Shown here: positions 45,219-56,274 of the stretch, one piece after another
Position numbering within the stretch: the stretch's first letter is position 1
How the letters are laid out: each line of letters opens with the position of its first letter
Source of the DNA: Plantago ovata
Taxonomy: Eukaryota; Streptophyta; Magnoliopsida; Lamiales; Plantaginaceae
Direction: 5' to 3'
Assembly (NCBI GenBank): GCA_028274465.1
Contig: CM051458.1
Location: 31,446,692-31,510,691, forward strand
DNA length: 64,000 nucleotides
Translations under genes and position numbers: made by a program
The notes under the pieces: model-generated
Databases searched by the model: none
Told to the model about the DNA's origin: nothing
What the model saw: the letters and a program-made list of their open reading frames with translations, nothing else

Positions 45219-45448
45219 CTCAGATCCGAAGAATGAAGGAACTAGGAAGAAATTTGTTCGGATGGAAAGAAAGAGCATGTAATGGGCTTCGATTGAAGCT
45301 AAAAAACACAAAATTTGAAGGAGAATTGAAGATTTTATGAGAGATTGAAGATTTTTTGAGTTTTTTGGTGTTTTGGAGTAAGAGAGGTGAAGAAGATGAG
45401 ATAATGAGGTTTTGGGGGAGAAATCCCGCACATATACTTTTAGGAAAC

Positions 45449-45630
45449 GGGGGGCGATTCGCCCCGTGTGTGGGGCGATTCACCCCCCATCGCCAGAGAG
45501 CGTAAAGCTCTCTGGCGGTGTGGGACGAATCCCCCCATATGTGGAGCGAATCGCCCCCCACTGCCAGAGAGCTTGAGCTCTCTGGCGATGTGGGGCGATT
45601 CGCCCCACACCTTCAGAGGTGGGGAGACGA
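45449..45630 (-). promoter_or_regulatory. Element D internal palindrome array
   Basis: GGGGGCGATTCGCCCC, GGGGCGATTCACCCC, GAGCGAATCGCCCC and GGGGCGATTCGCCCC units are interleaved with AGAGAGC...GCTCTCT hairpins (45494-45515 and 45564-45586). They stand between gag-pro and the leader exon of ORF2. Confidence 0.65.
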
Positions 45631-45870
45631 TATTTTTCGAAAAAACTCAGTTTTTATACCCGAAAACCATTTCCCTCATAACAACACTCGAAACAATTCA
45701 CTCAAACATAAACATAAGCAGAAAACAACACATAAACGAACAAATTCACATAAAGAAAGGCAAATTGTTCAATGTATGAATGCATGCAATGCAATAAAAC
45801 GATAAAAACTCCGGGTTGCCTTCAGGATAGCGCCATTGTTTATAGTCTTTTACTAGACTTCTTCCTGCTC

Positions 45871-48029
45871 TTAGTTCTTCTTTTTGAGGGTACTAGACTT
45901 CCCTTTCATGGATATTTTCCTCATGCCACGAACCTGTGAATGAGAATGAACATAGACAGCAAGACCAAAATAGTGAATTGTGTGAGAAGCATTGAAGTGA
46001 ATATTTGGATCAGATATGGCTCGCAACACATGTTGCTTGCCATCCACCCCAATGGTACAAGTTCTACGGTAGACGTCTATCACGGAGCGTAGCTTAGTCA
46101 AGAACGTTCGCCCAAGAGAACAACATCCCCCATCCCAGGTGTAGACGCCGGCATAACAACAAAGTTGGTGTACACAGAAGCTTCACCAATCTTAACCAAT
46201 ACGTACTTCACAACGCATTCGGGTCTCACAAAGGATCCATCCGCCAATTGCACAATAGCCTTATGCTCAGATAGTTTTCCAAGGCCACTCTTCTCAAACA
46301 CATTCATTGAGAGCACATTAAAGTAAGATCCCGTATCTAGTGTAGCACGAACATCTTCGAGTTCACCAATCCCAACCTTAACATCGAAACTCTCAGGAAT
46401 TGGCTCTGGATCCTCTTGCTCCTCATCACTCGCATCAAATCCAAGGTCCTTCTCTTCTTCCTTGGCTAATGGAGGTTCTCCATCCTTGCAACACTCACAT
46501 TTAGCAACCTTCTTGATGGTGATTTCAACAGGAAGATCACGCACCAAGGTAATAGACATTGACTTATCAGTGTTGCTAGGCAACTTCCCATGCTCCCTAC
46601 TCGCTCCACGGTCAATCAACTCTTGCATCTTTTGATGGGCAAGCCTAGTGCTCTCTTCCAAACGATCCATCCTTGCCCTAGTCTTCTCAGAATCTTCTTC
46701 ATAATGCTTAAGAAAACTTTGGGTGTGATCAACCATTTTCTGCAAGTTTTCCATGAGTAGATTTGTCTTCGACTTCGGTTGCTCTTTGGGAGCGGGATTT
46801 TCGCAGTGATCATTATCATAGCTAAGCTTACTACGGTCTTGGTTAGGGCCATAAGTTTGGCTAGCCGGTGCATATCCTTGATTGTTTTGGAACCCTCTTC
46901 TCCAAAATCCACCTCGAGGATTCCTACCATCTTGTCCATAGCTAGCTTCTTGAGTACCAAATTCCGCAGCAAAAGCTTCCTCTTCGCTTCCTTGAACCCA
47001 ATTGCCATCATCATATGCAAGCTCCGATCTACAAATATGAGCTCCATGCCCATAGTTCTTACATATTCGGCAAACTTCATTCGACATAGATGTTCCAGCG
47101 GCGCTCTTGAGGACTTGTTTCAACTCATTGGTAAAGCACTCGAAACGATCACCATTCCCCCCATACATAGGGGCTTCCGGAGTAGGTGGAGCTTCAGGTC
47201 CACATCTCCTAACCATTGCTCTTGGATCCTTTAATTGCGAACCCTTAGCAAGCCTTTCGAAAACCGCCCAAACGGCCTCCGCGGTTTCCTCCCAAATATT
47301 GCCACGGCATTGGAAATCCACCACTTGCTGATTCTCAAAGGTTAGTCCATTGTAGAAGTGTTGGACAAGATCCGAAAGCTCAAAACCATGGTGAGGGTAC
47401 TTGTTCATGAGGTCTTGGAACCTCTCAAACGCGGTGTAGATGGTCTCATCATAGTCTTGTTTGAATCCATTGATTTGCGCCTTAAGCGCGGTAGTCAATG
47501 TGTGAGGAAAGTATTTCTCCATGAATGCTGAAAAAACCTTTGCCCAAGTGTCAAGAGAACCTGCTAGTAGAGAGCTCAACCATGCCTTGGCCCTGTCGTC
47601 AAGCCCCATAGCAAAAACCTTCATTCTCAACTCATCCGCTGTTATTTCAGCTCCGGGTCGTGGAAGTTGGTTGACGAAGTCATCGATATCATGCAAGTAC
47701 CCCATCACGTCTTCCCTAGCCAAGCCATAGAACCTCGGAAGTTGCTGGAACATGTGGATTTTTATTTCCAGATCTCGAGTTGTAGACGAAAGAACAATCG
47801 CCGGTCCCCTCATACGATCCTTGGTGGGTTGAACCCATGATTTCAGTGGTCTAGCTTCTGCCATTACGACGATTTCCTTAAAAAGACTGTGTAGAGATTC
47901 AGAGAAATCGGTATCCTCTATATCCTCTAGTTCACGTCGTCGAAGTAGTCGCCTTCTTTGGTGGTAGACTCTATCGATTTTAGCGATTGGTTTAGCAATC
48001 GGTGTTCCTCTAGATCGTGTAATTCGCAT
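45871..48029 (-). pseudogene. Element D gag-protease, nearly intact (one late frameshift)
   Basis: The frame is open from ATG 48029 for 643 codons. The Athila-type gag domain (FMEKYFPHTLTTALKAQING, HFYNGLTFENQQVVD) lies near residues 170-260, the CCHC knuckle CRICKNYGHGAHIC near 47077-47036, and a charged coiled-coil segment near 46720-46620. The protease DTG is at 46337-46329. A one-base deletion near 46111 shifts the frame inside the second protease motif (VVLLG...), with the final 76 codons continuing in the next frame to 45871. Trp replaces the TAG seen in A and B. There is no RT downstream: the next 200 bp lead to the palindrome array. Confidence 0.88.
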
Positions 48030-48147
48030 ACACTATTTGTAACAAGCTAAGAAAAGAGTATCAGAGAGATCTAATTAAATAAAACTACTATAACTAGGAA
48101 TTGAATGCTCAAAATATAAACAAGCTAAACAGAAAAAAGGAGTATAG

Positions 48148-48165
48148 TCCCCGGCAGCGACGCCA
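48148..48165 (-). other. Element D primer binding site (tRNA-Asp, two mismatches)
   Basis: On the minus strand it reads TGGCGTCGCTGCCGGGGA, two transitions away from the perfect site in B and C. Confidence 0.85.
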
Positions 48166-48168
48166 ATT

Positions 48169-49354
48169 TGATGAACCGAATTTGTCAGACTCAATTAATC
48201 AAATAAATTTATTTTTAGCCAAAGGCAATTCACAACTACAACGAAAACCGTAGTGTAGCAGTAAAATAACCTCGAGTGTCGATCTCTCAGAACTATAACT
48301 AGCTTTATCTAATTTAACTTGAACTATAAACTCAACAAACGACTTAGCACGGATTTTCTTATCAATAATAATGGAAGTTAGTGATAGTACGATCATTCAA
48401 AGCATCAGGTTAATAATCATGCATGAAGTACTTGAATTTGCATAGAGATCTAAGATCATGAATTGTCCAATGTGTTCCGTTCAATTCAACACTACGAAGA
48501 TAGAGGGCTTAGATAGATCAAAGAAATAAAGCAATAAGTCAAGTCTGAATCGCGTTACAGCCAATCAAGCATAATTAAGAACCCTAGCTAAGAAATCACA
48601 TACTATCACCAACGATAGATTTAGCTACTCATAGATATGATGCAATCAACAAGAATCAAAGCAAGATTGAATGAAAACATGTTGAAAGAAATAAATAAAA
48701 GTAGAAAAATCGTGAGATACAATGTTACCGACGAAGGTTGTCAATCTCCGAAGAATTGCTAGCTCACAAGCAAGAATTGATAAACAACGAGGTCCAATTG
48801 CTATGCTTAATCCTCAAAATTGATAAGAAAAAGAGTCTCCTATGCTAAGAATTTCTAGAACAGGCTCTGGAGAATTCGTCTCTAAAACTAATCTGAAAAG
48901 GTATGAAAAACGTAGAGAATGGAGCAACTATATATAGAAGTTCGGAAACTGGGGGGCGAATCGCCCCTAGTCCCAGGCGAACCGCCTGGCGTGCCGGGCG
49001 AACCGCCTGGGAGCTCCAGGTCGGTGGAGACGCGTTTTTGGTCTTCTTTTCCTTTTCGGGCTCGGATTTTGCCTTCTAGTGACCTTTAAGCCATGAAACT
49101 CGTCCCCTAGGCCTCAAATCTCATCCGGAACCTTCTAGATACTCCACGAATGACCACGAAACACCGAATCTTCGTTCTCTTCAACATAATTGCCCATAAA
49201 AACACGTTTTTCATCTAAAACCTGAAAAATGCAAAGAAAAGGGAAACGTGATACTATTCTAATAAAATGCACTAAAATATAAGCTAAATTAACCTAGAGG
49301 ATAGCTAAATTGGTGAAAAAGACTCGATTGAAAGTGTAAAATACACGTTCATCA
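48169..49354 (-). repeat. LTR3, shared by elements D and E
   Basis: The LTR is 1186 bp, with a TATA box at 48928-48937 (minus) and the same palindrome set as LTR2 at about 48954-49010. It is the 5' LTR of D and the 3' LTR of E. Confidence 0.93.
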
Positions 49355-50399
49355 AACTCCCCAAACCGAACCTTTGCTTGTCCTCAAGCAACTAGCTAGA
49401 CTCTAATGCAAAAAACCAATGCAACACACAAAATGGAGTCTCATGCCAAATGAAATGAACTAATCTATTGAATCTATCAAAAACTATGAACAAAGACCAT
49501 ACATATCATAACATGGATATTGGTTGAAGAATGCCTCAATTGACTCATACACATTCACATATGCACTATGTTAAACAACATAGTCTCTCGTAACATTCTG
49601 TACCTGGACCTAGTCAGTGACGACGTAATGAAACATGTTAAAATACGAATGGTTGTCCCGTGCCTATGAAACTGAGGACTTACTACTGTTCACCAAGTTA
49701 AGACTTTCCCTCAAAGAGGTCGAACCAATACTGGCTCTCATCAAACGAAGGAGGGTTCCCTAAAAGTTCACACTCCCCTATTCTACCCATCTCTCAAGAA
49801 AAGTCATAAACTAATCACCACTTCATGAATGGCAGGACGAGGGTGGTCTAGAACAGATGACACTCAAACAATCAAAAGACAAAAAATTACAACTCGATTA
49901 CGAACATTACAAGAATTGAAAAACGAGACAAACACTTTGCTAAACTGCTTTTTGGCTTTCTTTGGACCCTTCATTGCTTTTTTGGGGTCTCTTTTTTTTC
50001 TTTTGTTCTTTTCGAGATCTTTTTTTCCTAGAATTTTTTCTTCTTTTCTTTTTTTTTTTTTTTTTTTTGTATATAGCCAGCAGTAGCACAACGAAAAAGA
50101 AATTACAATGACTCACAAACGACCTCCCCAAACCTATTCGAAACAATAGGTTGAAGCACCAACTTTACGAAAAAGGAAAACAAACTCACAACACACACTC
50201 AAATCGAAAAACAAGTCTAATGATAGCGTAACCCCCTCCCCAAACCTATTTGAAAGAATAGGTTGCAAACAAAGGATCACACAATCTCACACTACCTCCT
50301 TCCTAGGCATTTAGCAATCTCAAAGCAAGGTGAAGACTTGTTGCCTCTTAGGTACATAATTACTCGGGAAAACAACCATAAGACTCTAACATGCATCAT
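49355..50399 (-). other. Element E: 3' region only, truncated
   Basis: It is co-linear with 41785-42823 of D: PPT block, purine tract (about 49965-50070) and hairpins (50131-50152 and 50243-50264, each with one stem change). It stops at ATGCATCAT where LTR F1 begins. No coding sequence remains. Confidence 0.85.
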
Positions 50400-51692
50400 T
50401 GATGAACCGAGAGCTGTCGGGTCCCGATTAATCAAATAAATTTGTTATTTAGCCAAAGGCAATTCACAACTACAACGAAAACCGTAGTGTAGCAGTAGAA
50501 TGACCTCGAGTGTCGTTCTCTAAGGACTATAACTAGCTTTATCTATTTAACTAAAGAATATAAAAACAACAGACGGTATAGCAAAGGTTTTTCTAACAGA
50601 TAATGGAGATTGGTGATAGTATGATCCTTCAAAGCATAACGGGTTAATAATCATGCGTAAATTCTTCGGTCTTGCATGGAGATCTTTTATCAATCAATTG
50701 TCATGTTGTAAATATCACACACTACGAAGATATAGATACTGACAAGTCAAACACTATTGTCCAATTGTGTTACGTAATTATTCAACACTACGAAGATATA
50801 GATATGCATAGGTCGACAAGGGTCCAATTGTGCATAATAATTAATCAACATACGAAGATATAGGTTGCGCCTGATCAACGAAATAAAGCAATAACACAGA
50901 GTATAATGCGCGATATAGCCATTAGCATGATTATCAACCCTTCGCTAAGAATTCACATACTACCACCAACGATAAGTTTAGCTACTCATAGTTGTCATGC
51001 AATCAACAGAAATCGTAGAAGAAAACATGTTGAAAGATATATAAAAATAAGTAGAATAAACTGTAAGATACAATGTTACCGAAGGTTGTCAGTCTCCGAA
51101 GAATCGCGATCTTACAAGCTCCAAACTGCTATAAAAAAGTATCTCCTAAGCTACGAACCCCCAGAACAGGCTCTGGGAAGTTCCTACCTAAAACTACAGA
51201 GAAATGTGAGAGAATAGGTCTGGAAAAGTATGAATTTCGGAGAAAAACTGAGCAACTATATATATGCCTCGAATTTGTGTGGGGCGAAGGGCCCCACACA
51301 CCGGGAGATTCGCCCCACGTCCCGGGCGATTCGCCCGGGAGTAAAATTCGCGGATTCCGCGTTTTCGACGCGGATTTAGATTTCTTCCCATTTTCGGACT
51401 CGGTTTCTAACTTCTAGTGACCTTCTAACCTCCAGATTCGACCCCTAGACTCCAAATCCTATCCGGAAACCTTCAGATACTCCAAATAGGCTTCTGGAAC
51501 ACCTATTCCTTGTCAACTTCAATATAATTGCCCGGAAATCCTCGTTTTTCAACCAAAAGCTGTAAAATAAAAACTAAAGGGAAACGTGACACTATTCTAA
51601 TAAAATGCACTAAAATATAGCTAAATTAACATAGAGGATAGCTAAAATAGGTGAAAAAGACTCGAATGAAACTGTAAAATACACATTCATCA
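50400..51692 (-). repeat. LTR F1 (A/B-type Athila-like LTR)
   Basis: The LTR is 1293 bp, TGATGAACC to ATTCATCA, close in length and sequence to the LTRs of A and B rather than C and D. The palindromes GGGGCGAAGGGCCCC, GGGAGATTCGCCCC and CCGGGCGATTCGCCCGG lie at 51280-51343, and a TATA box at about 51256-51266 (minus). The motif CTACGAAGATA recurs three times near 50710-50860. Confidence 0.88.
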
Positions 51693-51765
51693 AACTCCCC
51701 AAACCGAACCTTTGCTTGTCCTCAAGCAACTAAGCTAGACTCTAATGCAAAAAACAAAGCAACAC
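51693..51765 (-). other. 73-bp internal remnant of element F (PPT block)
   Basis: It matches the first 73 bp of internal sequence next to the PPT in other copies (AACTCCCCAAACCGAACC...CAACAC) and ends exactly where LTR F2 begins. Confidence 0.85.
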
Positions 51766-52977
51766 TGATGAACACGGATTTGTCGGGTTCCAGTTCAGTC
51801 AAATAGATTTATTATTTAGCCAAAGGCAATTCACAACTACAACGAAAACTGTAGTGTAGCAGTAGAATGACCTCGAGTGTCGTTCTCTCAGGACTATAAC
51901 TAGCTTTATCTATTTAACTAGAGAATATAAAACAGCAGACGTAATAGCAAAGGGGTTTCTAGCAGATAATGGAGATTTGTGATAGTGTGATCCTTCAAAG
52001 CATAACGGGTCGATAATCATGCATAAATTCCTCGGTCTTGCATGGAGATCTTTGATCAATCTAATGTCCTGTTGTAAATATTAAGCACTACGAAGATAAT
52101 GGTTCTGACAAGTCAATCTCTATTGTCCAATTGTGTTCCGTAATTATTCAACACTACGAAGATAAACATGCGTATAGGTCGACGAGGGTCCAATTGTGCA
52201 TAATAATTAATACAACATACGAGAATTTAGGCTAAGCCTGATCAACGAAATAAAGCAATAACACGGAGTATAATGCGCGATATAGCCATTAGCATGATTA
52301 TCTTCCCTTCGCTAAGAATTCACATACTACCACCAACGATAAGTTTAGCTACTCATAATAGGCATGCAATCAACAGAAATCATAGAAGAAAACATGTTGA
52401 AAGATAAATAAGAATAAGTAGAATAAACTGTAAGATACAATGTTACCGAAGGTTGTCAATCTCCGAAGAATTGCGATCCTACAAGCTCCAATCTGCTATG
52501 AAAAAGTGTCCCCTAAGCTACGAACCCCCAGAACAGGCTCTGGGAAGTTCCTACCTAAAACTACAGAGAAAGGTGAGAGAATAGGTCTGGAAAAGTATGA
52601 ATTTCGGAGAAAAACTGAGCAACTATATATATGCCTCGAATTTGTGTGGGGCGAAGGGCCCCACACACCGGGCGATTCGCCCCACGTCCCGGGCGATTCG
52701 CCCGGGAGTAAAATTCGCGGAATTCCGCGTTTTCGACGCGGTTTTGAATTTCTTCCCATTTTCGGACTCGGTTTCTAACTTCTAGTGGCCTTCTAACCTC
52801 CAGATTCGACCCCTAGACTCCAAATCCTATCCGGAAACCTTCAGATACTCCAAATAGGCTTCTGGAACACCAATTCCTTGTCAACTTCAATATAATTGCT
52901 CGGAAATCCTCGTTTTTCAACCAAAACCTGTAAAATAAAAACTAAAGGGAAACGTGACACTATTCTAATAAAATGCA
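51766..52977 (-). repeat. LTR F2, truncated at its 5' end
   Basis: It is an A/B-type LTR lacking about the first 90 bp of LTR sequence (right side), where pararetroviral sequence takes over after AAAATGCA. It has palindromes at 52645-52710 and a TATA box near 52620. Confidence 0.88.
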
Positions 52978-53680
52978 GCCTTTTATGTTAATAAAACTTC
53001 AGAAATAGAAAGAGGAACACCAAGATTATTTATTAATTACAAGCCTCTTAATACTACTTTACAATGGATAAGATATCCAATCCCTAATAAGAAAGATTTA
53101 TTACAAAAACTTCATTCCTCTTTTGTATTCTCAAAACTTGATATGAAGTTAGGATTTTGGCAGATACAAATTTCTGAAAAAGATAGATATAAGACAGCCT
53201 TTACTGTCCCTTTCGGACAGTATGAGTGGAACGTGATGCCATTCGGCCTTAAAAATGCACCTTCTGAATTTCAGAGAATCATGAATGATATATTTAATGA
53301 TTACTCAAAATTCTGTCTAGTTTACATAGATGATGTTCTCATATTTTCCAAAACAATAGATGAACACTTTAAACACCTAAAAACATTCTTTTATATTACT
53401 AAGCAAAATGGTCTTGTTGTTTCAAAATCTAAAATGAGTATTTTCCAGACTAAGGTTCGGTTTCTAGGTCATTACATAACCCAAGGAACTATAACCCCTA
53501 TAGAAAGGTCTTTACAATTTGCAAATAAATTCCCTGACAAAATTCTTGATAAAACACAGTTACAAAGATTTTTAGGAAGTTTAAATTATGTTTTAGATTT
53601 TTGCCCTAATATAAACAGGATGGCAAAGCCGTTGCATGACCGACTTAAAAAGAACCCAGTACCATGGTCTGATAAACATA
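52978..53680 (+). pseudogene. Endogenous caulimovirid reverse transcriptase fragment
   Basis: The frame is open from the junction (52978) through 53680 and on into the following LTR by chance. It shows the reverse transcriptase core of plant pararetroviruses: NYKPLN, a SKLDM motif, PFGLKNAPSEFQ, the catalytic YIDDVLIFS near 53320, then FLGHYI and QLQRFLGSLNYV near 53560-53590. The latter segments are closer to Caulimoviridae (florendovirus/petuvirus-like) than to Ty3/gypsy, judged by eye. No start codon, protease or RNase H is present. It is cut on the left at the F2 LTR and on the right by a Sirevirus LTR, so it is an old partial copy with no coding capacity for a virus. The true ends of the insertion are not visible. 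Confidence 0.82.
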
Positions 53681-55242
53681 TGTTGGTCCCTTTAAACAAC
53701 AAGAAAAGACTAGAGGGGGGGGGGGAAGGTGAATAGTCTTTTCAAACTTTCGTCGTTTAAAAACTTTCTCAACAAGGGCTTATTACTTTTCAGTAATGAG
53801 TTTGCTGATACTTAACTTTCTCAGCAAGTACTAGTTACTTTTCAGTAACGAGTTTTACTGATACTTTAAAAATAGAGTGTGGAAGTCTTTGTACAATAAG
53901 TGCTTTAACAGTAAGTAATAGTTTCAGCAAGTGAGCAGAGTGACAATGTATAGATAGATAAGCTTGCTGAAAACTAAATGCAGTAAAGTAAATCACACAA
54001 ACACTTTTATAGTGGTATCTGAGAGTTGCGTAATCTCTCAACTAATCCACTTTGTCCTTTCTAGGACTGAATCCACCAAGATAAGTTTGAGGTTCCTTAC
54101 AACACCTATCTAGAGCGATTCTACAGAAACCAAAGCACACTTTCTTCGTTTCCAACCTAACTAGAGAACGAAACCTTGTTCTCCACCAAACTTGGGACTT
54201 ATAATCAGCAACACTATGCTTGATTAAATTCCCCCTGAATTTCACGCCTGAAAAAGGGTGTTTATCAGTTAGAGAGGTTTGGGATGAGATAACTTGATTA
54301 TAACTTATTCAGCTACAACAAGTAATCTAAGAAACAAAACTTTGAATACTTTGCAGTAAACAAGTTACATTGTTTCTGGTGTCAAGACTTGTTCTTGTTC
54401 GAAAGAAAGAACACTTAACTAATTTCTTAGCCGTGAATGTTCTACTTCTTCACAAGTAGCTTTTTCAAGCTTTAAGTCTTGGAACGGAGAGTATAGAAGG
54501 GTTTGAGTGTTTAAGCACAAGTGAGAGTTTGATCACGTTGTTGACACACTTCAACTCTTTGCTGGATGACCTCTATTTATAGTGAATCAAGGAAGCCGTT
54601 TGAATTTCAAATTCTAAGGCTTTGTTCCTTAAGATGTCACTATCTTGCTTTTGTACTTTCAGCAGCGTCCTTTATTTGTCTTCTAGTCTTCATGTTCTTC
54701 GCGTGCTTACTTTGCATTTAATGTTCATTTGAATGAAATTCAAATATGAACGTTGGAGAGCAAACACAAGTACTTTCAGAAAGGAGGTCACATATGTATT
54801 TCAACAAGTGTCCAGTCTCAGTTTCAGCAAGCACAACCTACTCTGTCATATAGATTTTCACTTATGCAAGTTGTTGCTGAAGTTTCCACTTTCTGAGCAA
54901 CATGTGCCTTTGTAGATACCATCTTCAGAAATCTTCTTTAGTCTTCAGTCTTCGACTTCTTCAAGTTTCTGAACGGTTCTAATGCTTCAATAGTTCGTTT
55001 GTGTAAACAAAGTACATAATCAGCAAATGCTTCAATAGGTTGTTTTTCTTTTCAGAAAACAAGATACATCATAAGCGGAACTAAAGCACCTAACTAGTAC
55101 CTACACTAAATCTTCAGCAAACGTTCCTCTTTTACAATATCCTTAAAATTCTAAATTCCTATGGACCTTAAGAGTACTAGTTAATGGACTTTCTTTAATT
55201 TAGCATGGTTAATTGCTCATCAAAGTTACAAGTTTTCTAACA
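53681..55242 (-). repeat. Sirevirus 3' LTR
   Basis: The LTR is 1562 bp, from TGTTGGTCCC on plus (LTR end GGGACCAACA on minus) to TTTTCTAACA (LTR start TGTTAGAAAA on minus). Near its end it carries a C-run (plus G-run at 53714-53725) inside CTATTCACC...CTCTAG, as often seen in Sirevirus LTR ends. Short direct repeats of TTACTTTTCAGTAAYGAGTTT occur near 53785 and 53836. Confidence 0.8.
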
Positions 55243-55261
55243 AATTTCCCCCTTTTTGATG
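55243..55261 (-). other. Sirevirus polypurine tract
   Basis: On the minus strand it reads CATCAAAAAGGGGGAAATT, immediately before the LTR start TGTTAG. Confidence 0.85.
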
Positions 55262-55504
55262 TTAGCAATCCATGGCTAAATTAATTGTTACCCTTTTAGA
55301 GGTTTCTGATGTTGAATAAATCAGTTTGAATAATGCAAGCATACTTGAATAATAAAACAGTAAGCATAAGTAGATTGCATAATCAAAAACCAATAAGAGT
55401 CAAAAGCGTATTGCTGATAGTTATCTTTCAGTAAGTTTACAAGAAAGTTCAGAGATAACTACACAAATCAGCAAACAAAAACAAACAAAGCTTTTACAAG
55501 GGAC
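55262..55504 (-). other. Sirevirus 3' untranslated segment
   Basis: This is AT-rich sequence between the last readable codon of the long ORF and the PPT. I see no gene or clear repeat. Confidence 0.5.
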
Positions 55505-56269
55505 TTAAGCTATTCCAGCAGAAGATTTCCTCACAATCTCCCTTACACTCTTCTCAGCAAGCGCAAAAAATTCAACACAGTCCTTTTCGTAATCTTCAAG
55601 TAGCTTACGGACTTCAAGCTGAATGATCCTTGCATTCTTGCAGCCAGTATAATGATGGTTTTCACCATTCATTTCTTTGTAGTGCAGTACCTACAAGTGC
55701 ATGCCCCAATTGCAGGCATGGAGAAGTTGTGTATCTGAAATTCCCTTGTTAGCATGAATCTTTCTTAACTAGAGAAGATCTTCTTCTTGATCCTTGGCAG
55801 TGAGATAAAAATACTCATAAGGAATCAAGTCATATTTCTTCTTTGACTTCTTGGTTAAAGGATCAGTGTAGTAAGCAACATCGATTGGTTTGATTAAATC
55901 AGGCTCTTGCTTCATTAGCTTGCCAATAGATGTTCTTCTTACTAAGACTTCCAGATTTACCAACACATCTTCCAGCTTTAAGACCCAGCAACCATAAAGG
56001 TTTCTGATCACATTTTGAGTTGTTTCCTCATTGCTGGTCTTAGTGTATTCAATGCCAGAGCCAATGGCAATGCTGGCTAGCTTCTTTTCTTCATGTCTTT
56101 GCCTTCTTCTTCTTGACTTAGCATTTTATTGATCTCTTGCTGAAGATCTTGAGTCAGAAGAGAAATGTTTTGAGTGGCCAGAAGGAGTTAGGGTTGTGAT
56201 TGGTCTAGTTCTTATTGCTTGAGCTATTGTTTGGTTGTCATCATCATCATCATCATCTTCATTCAGATC
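55505..56269 (-). pseudogene. Sirevirus third ORF (env-like?), C-terminal part, decayed
   Basis: One frame reads through 56269 to TAA at 55505-55507 with three internal stops (one near 56128, TAG at 55769-55771, one near 55690). It includes an Asp-run from a GAT repeat, SIAIGSGIEYTKTSNEETTQ, LYGCWVLKLEDVLVNLEVL, DLIPYEYFYLTAKDQEEDLL, and after the stops ARIIQLEVRKLLEDYEKDC with a helical, charged character. It continues the ORF right of element G. In Sireviruses this position (between pol and 3' LTR) holds the env-like ORF. I cannot identify a transmembrane segment, so env-like is a positional inference. Confidence 0.5.
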
Positions 56270-56274
56270 TTGAT

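Larger units (their letters stand above)
2426..50399 (-). mobile_element. Tandem array of Athila-like elements C, D and E with shared LTRs (interrupted by copia)
   Basis: On the minus strand the same internal sequence occurs three times, each bounded by the same LTR: LTR remnant (2426-2463), internal C (2464-3660 plus 35900-40598), LTR2 (40599-41784), internal D (41785-48168), LTR3 (48169-49354), internal E (49355-50399, truncated). Adjacent copies share a single LTR and there is no target duplication between them. This is the expected product of unequal homologous recombination between LTRs of neighbouring or sister copies. The PBS is complementary to tRNA-Asp (TCCCCGGCAACGGCGCCA in plus orientation), as in Athila. 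No copy encodes reverse transcriptase, RNase H or integrase. A complete copia element with its own passengers (3661-35894) splits copy C. Confidence 0.85.

Noticed and set aside
50400..52977. CRISPR-like array, from spaced GAAGATA and GGCGATTCGCC repeats
   Set aside because: Units are irregular, lie within retrotransposon LTRs and the genome is that of a plant.
53143..53736. Host or functional viral gene for the 197-codon RT frame
   Set aside because: The frame has no native start, is cut at both ends, and its last codons read into a Sirevirus LTR.
56239..56261. Microsatellite (TCA)n
   Set aside because: It is the Asp-run codon repeat of the Sirevirus third ORF rather than an independent feature.
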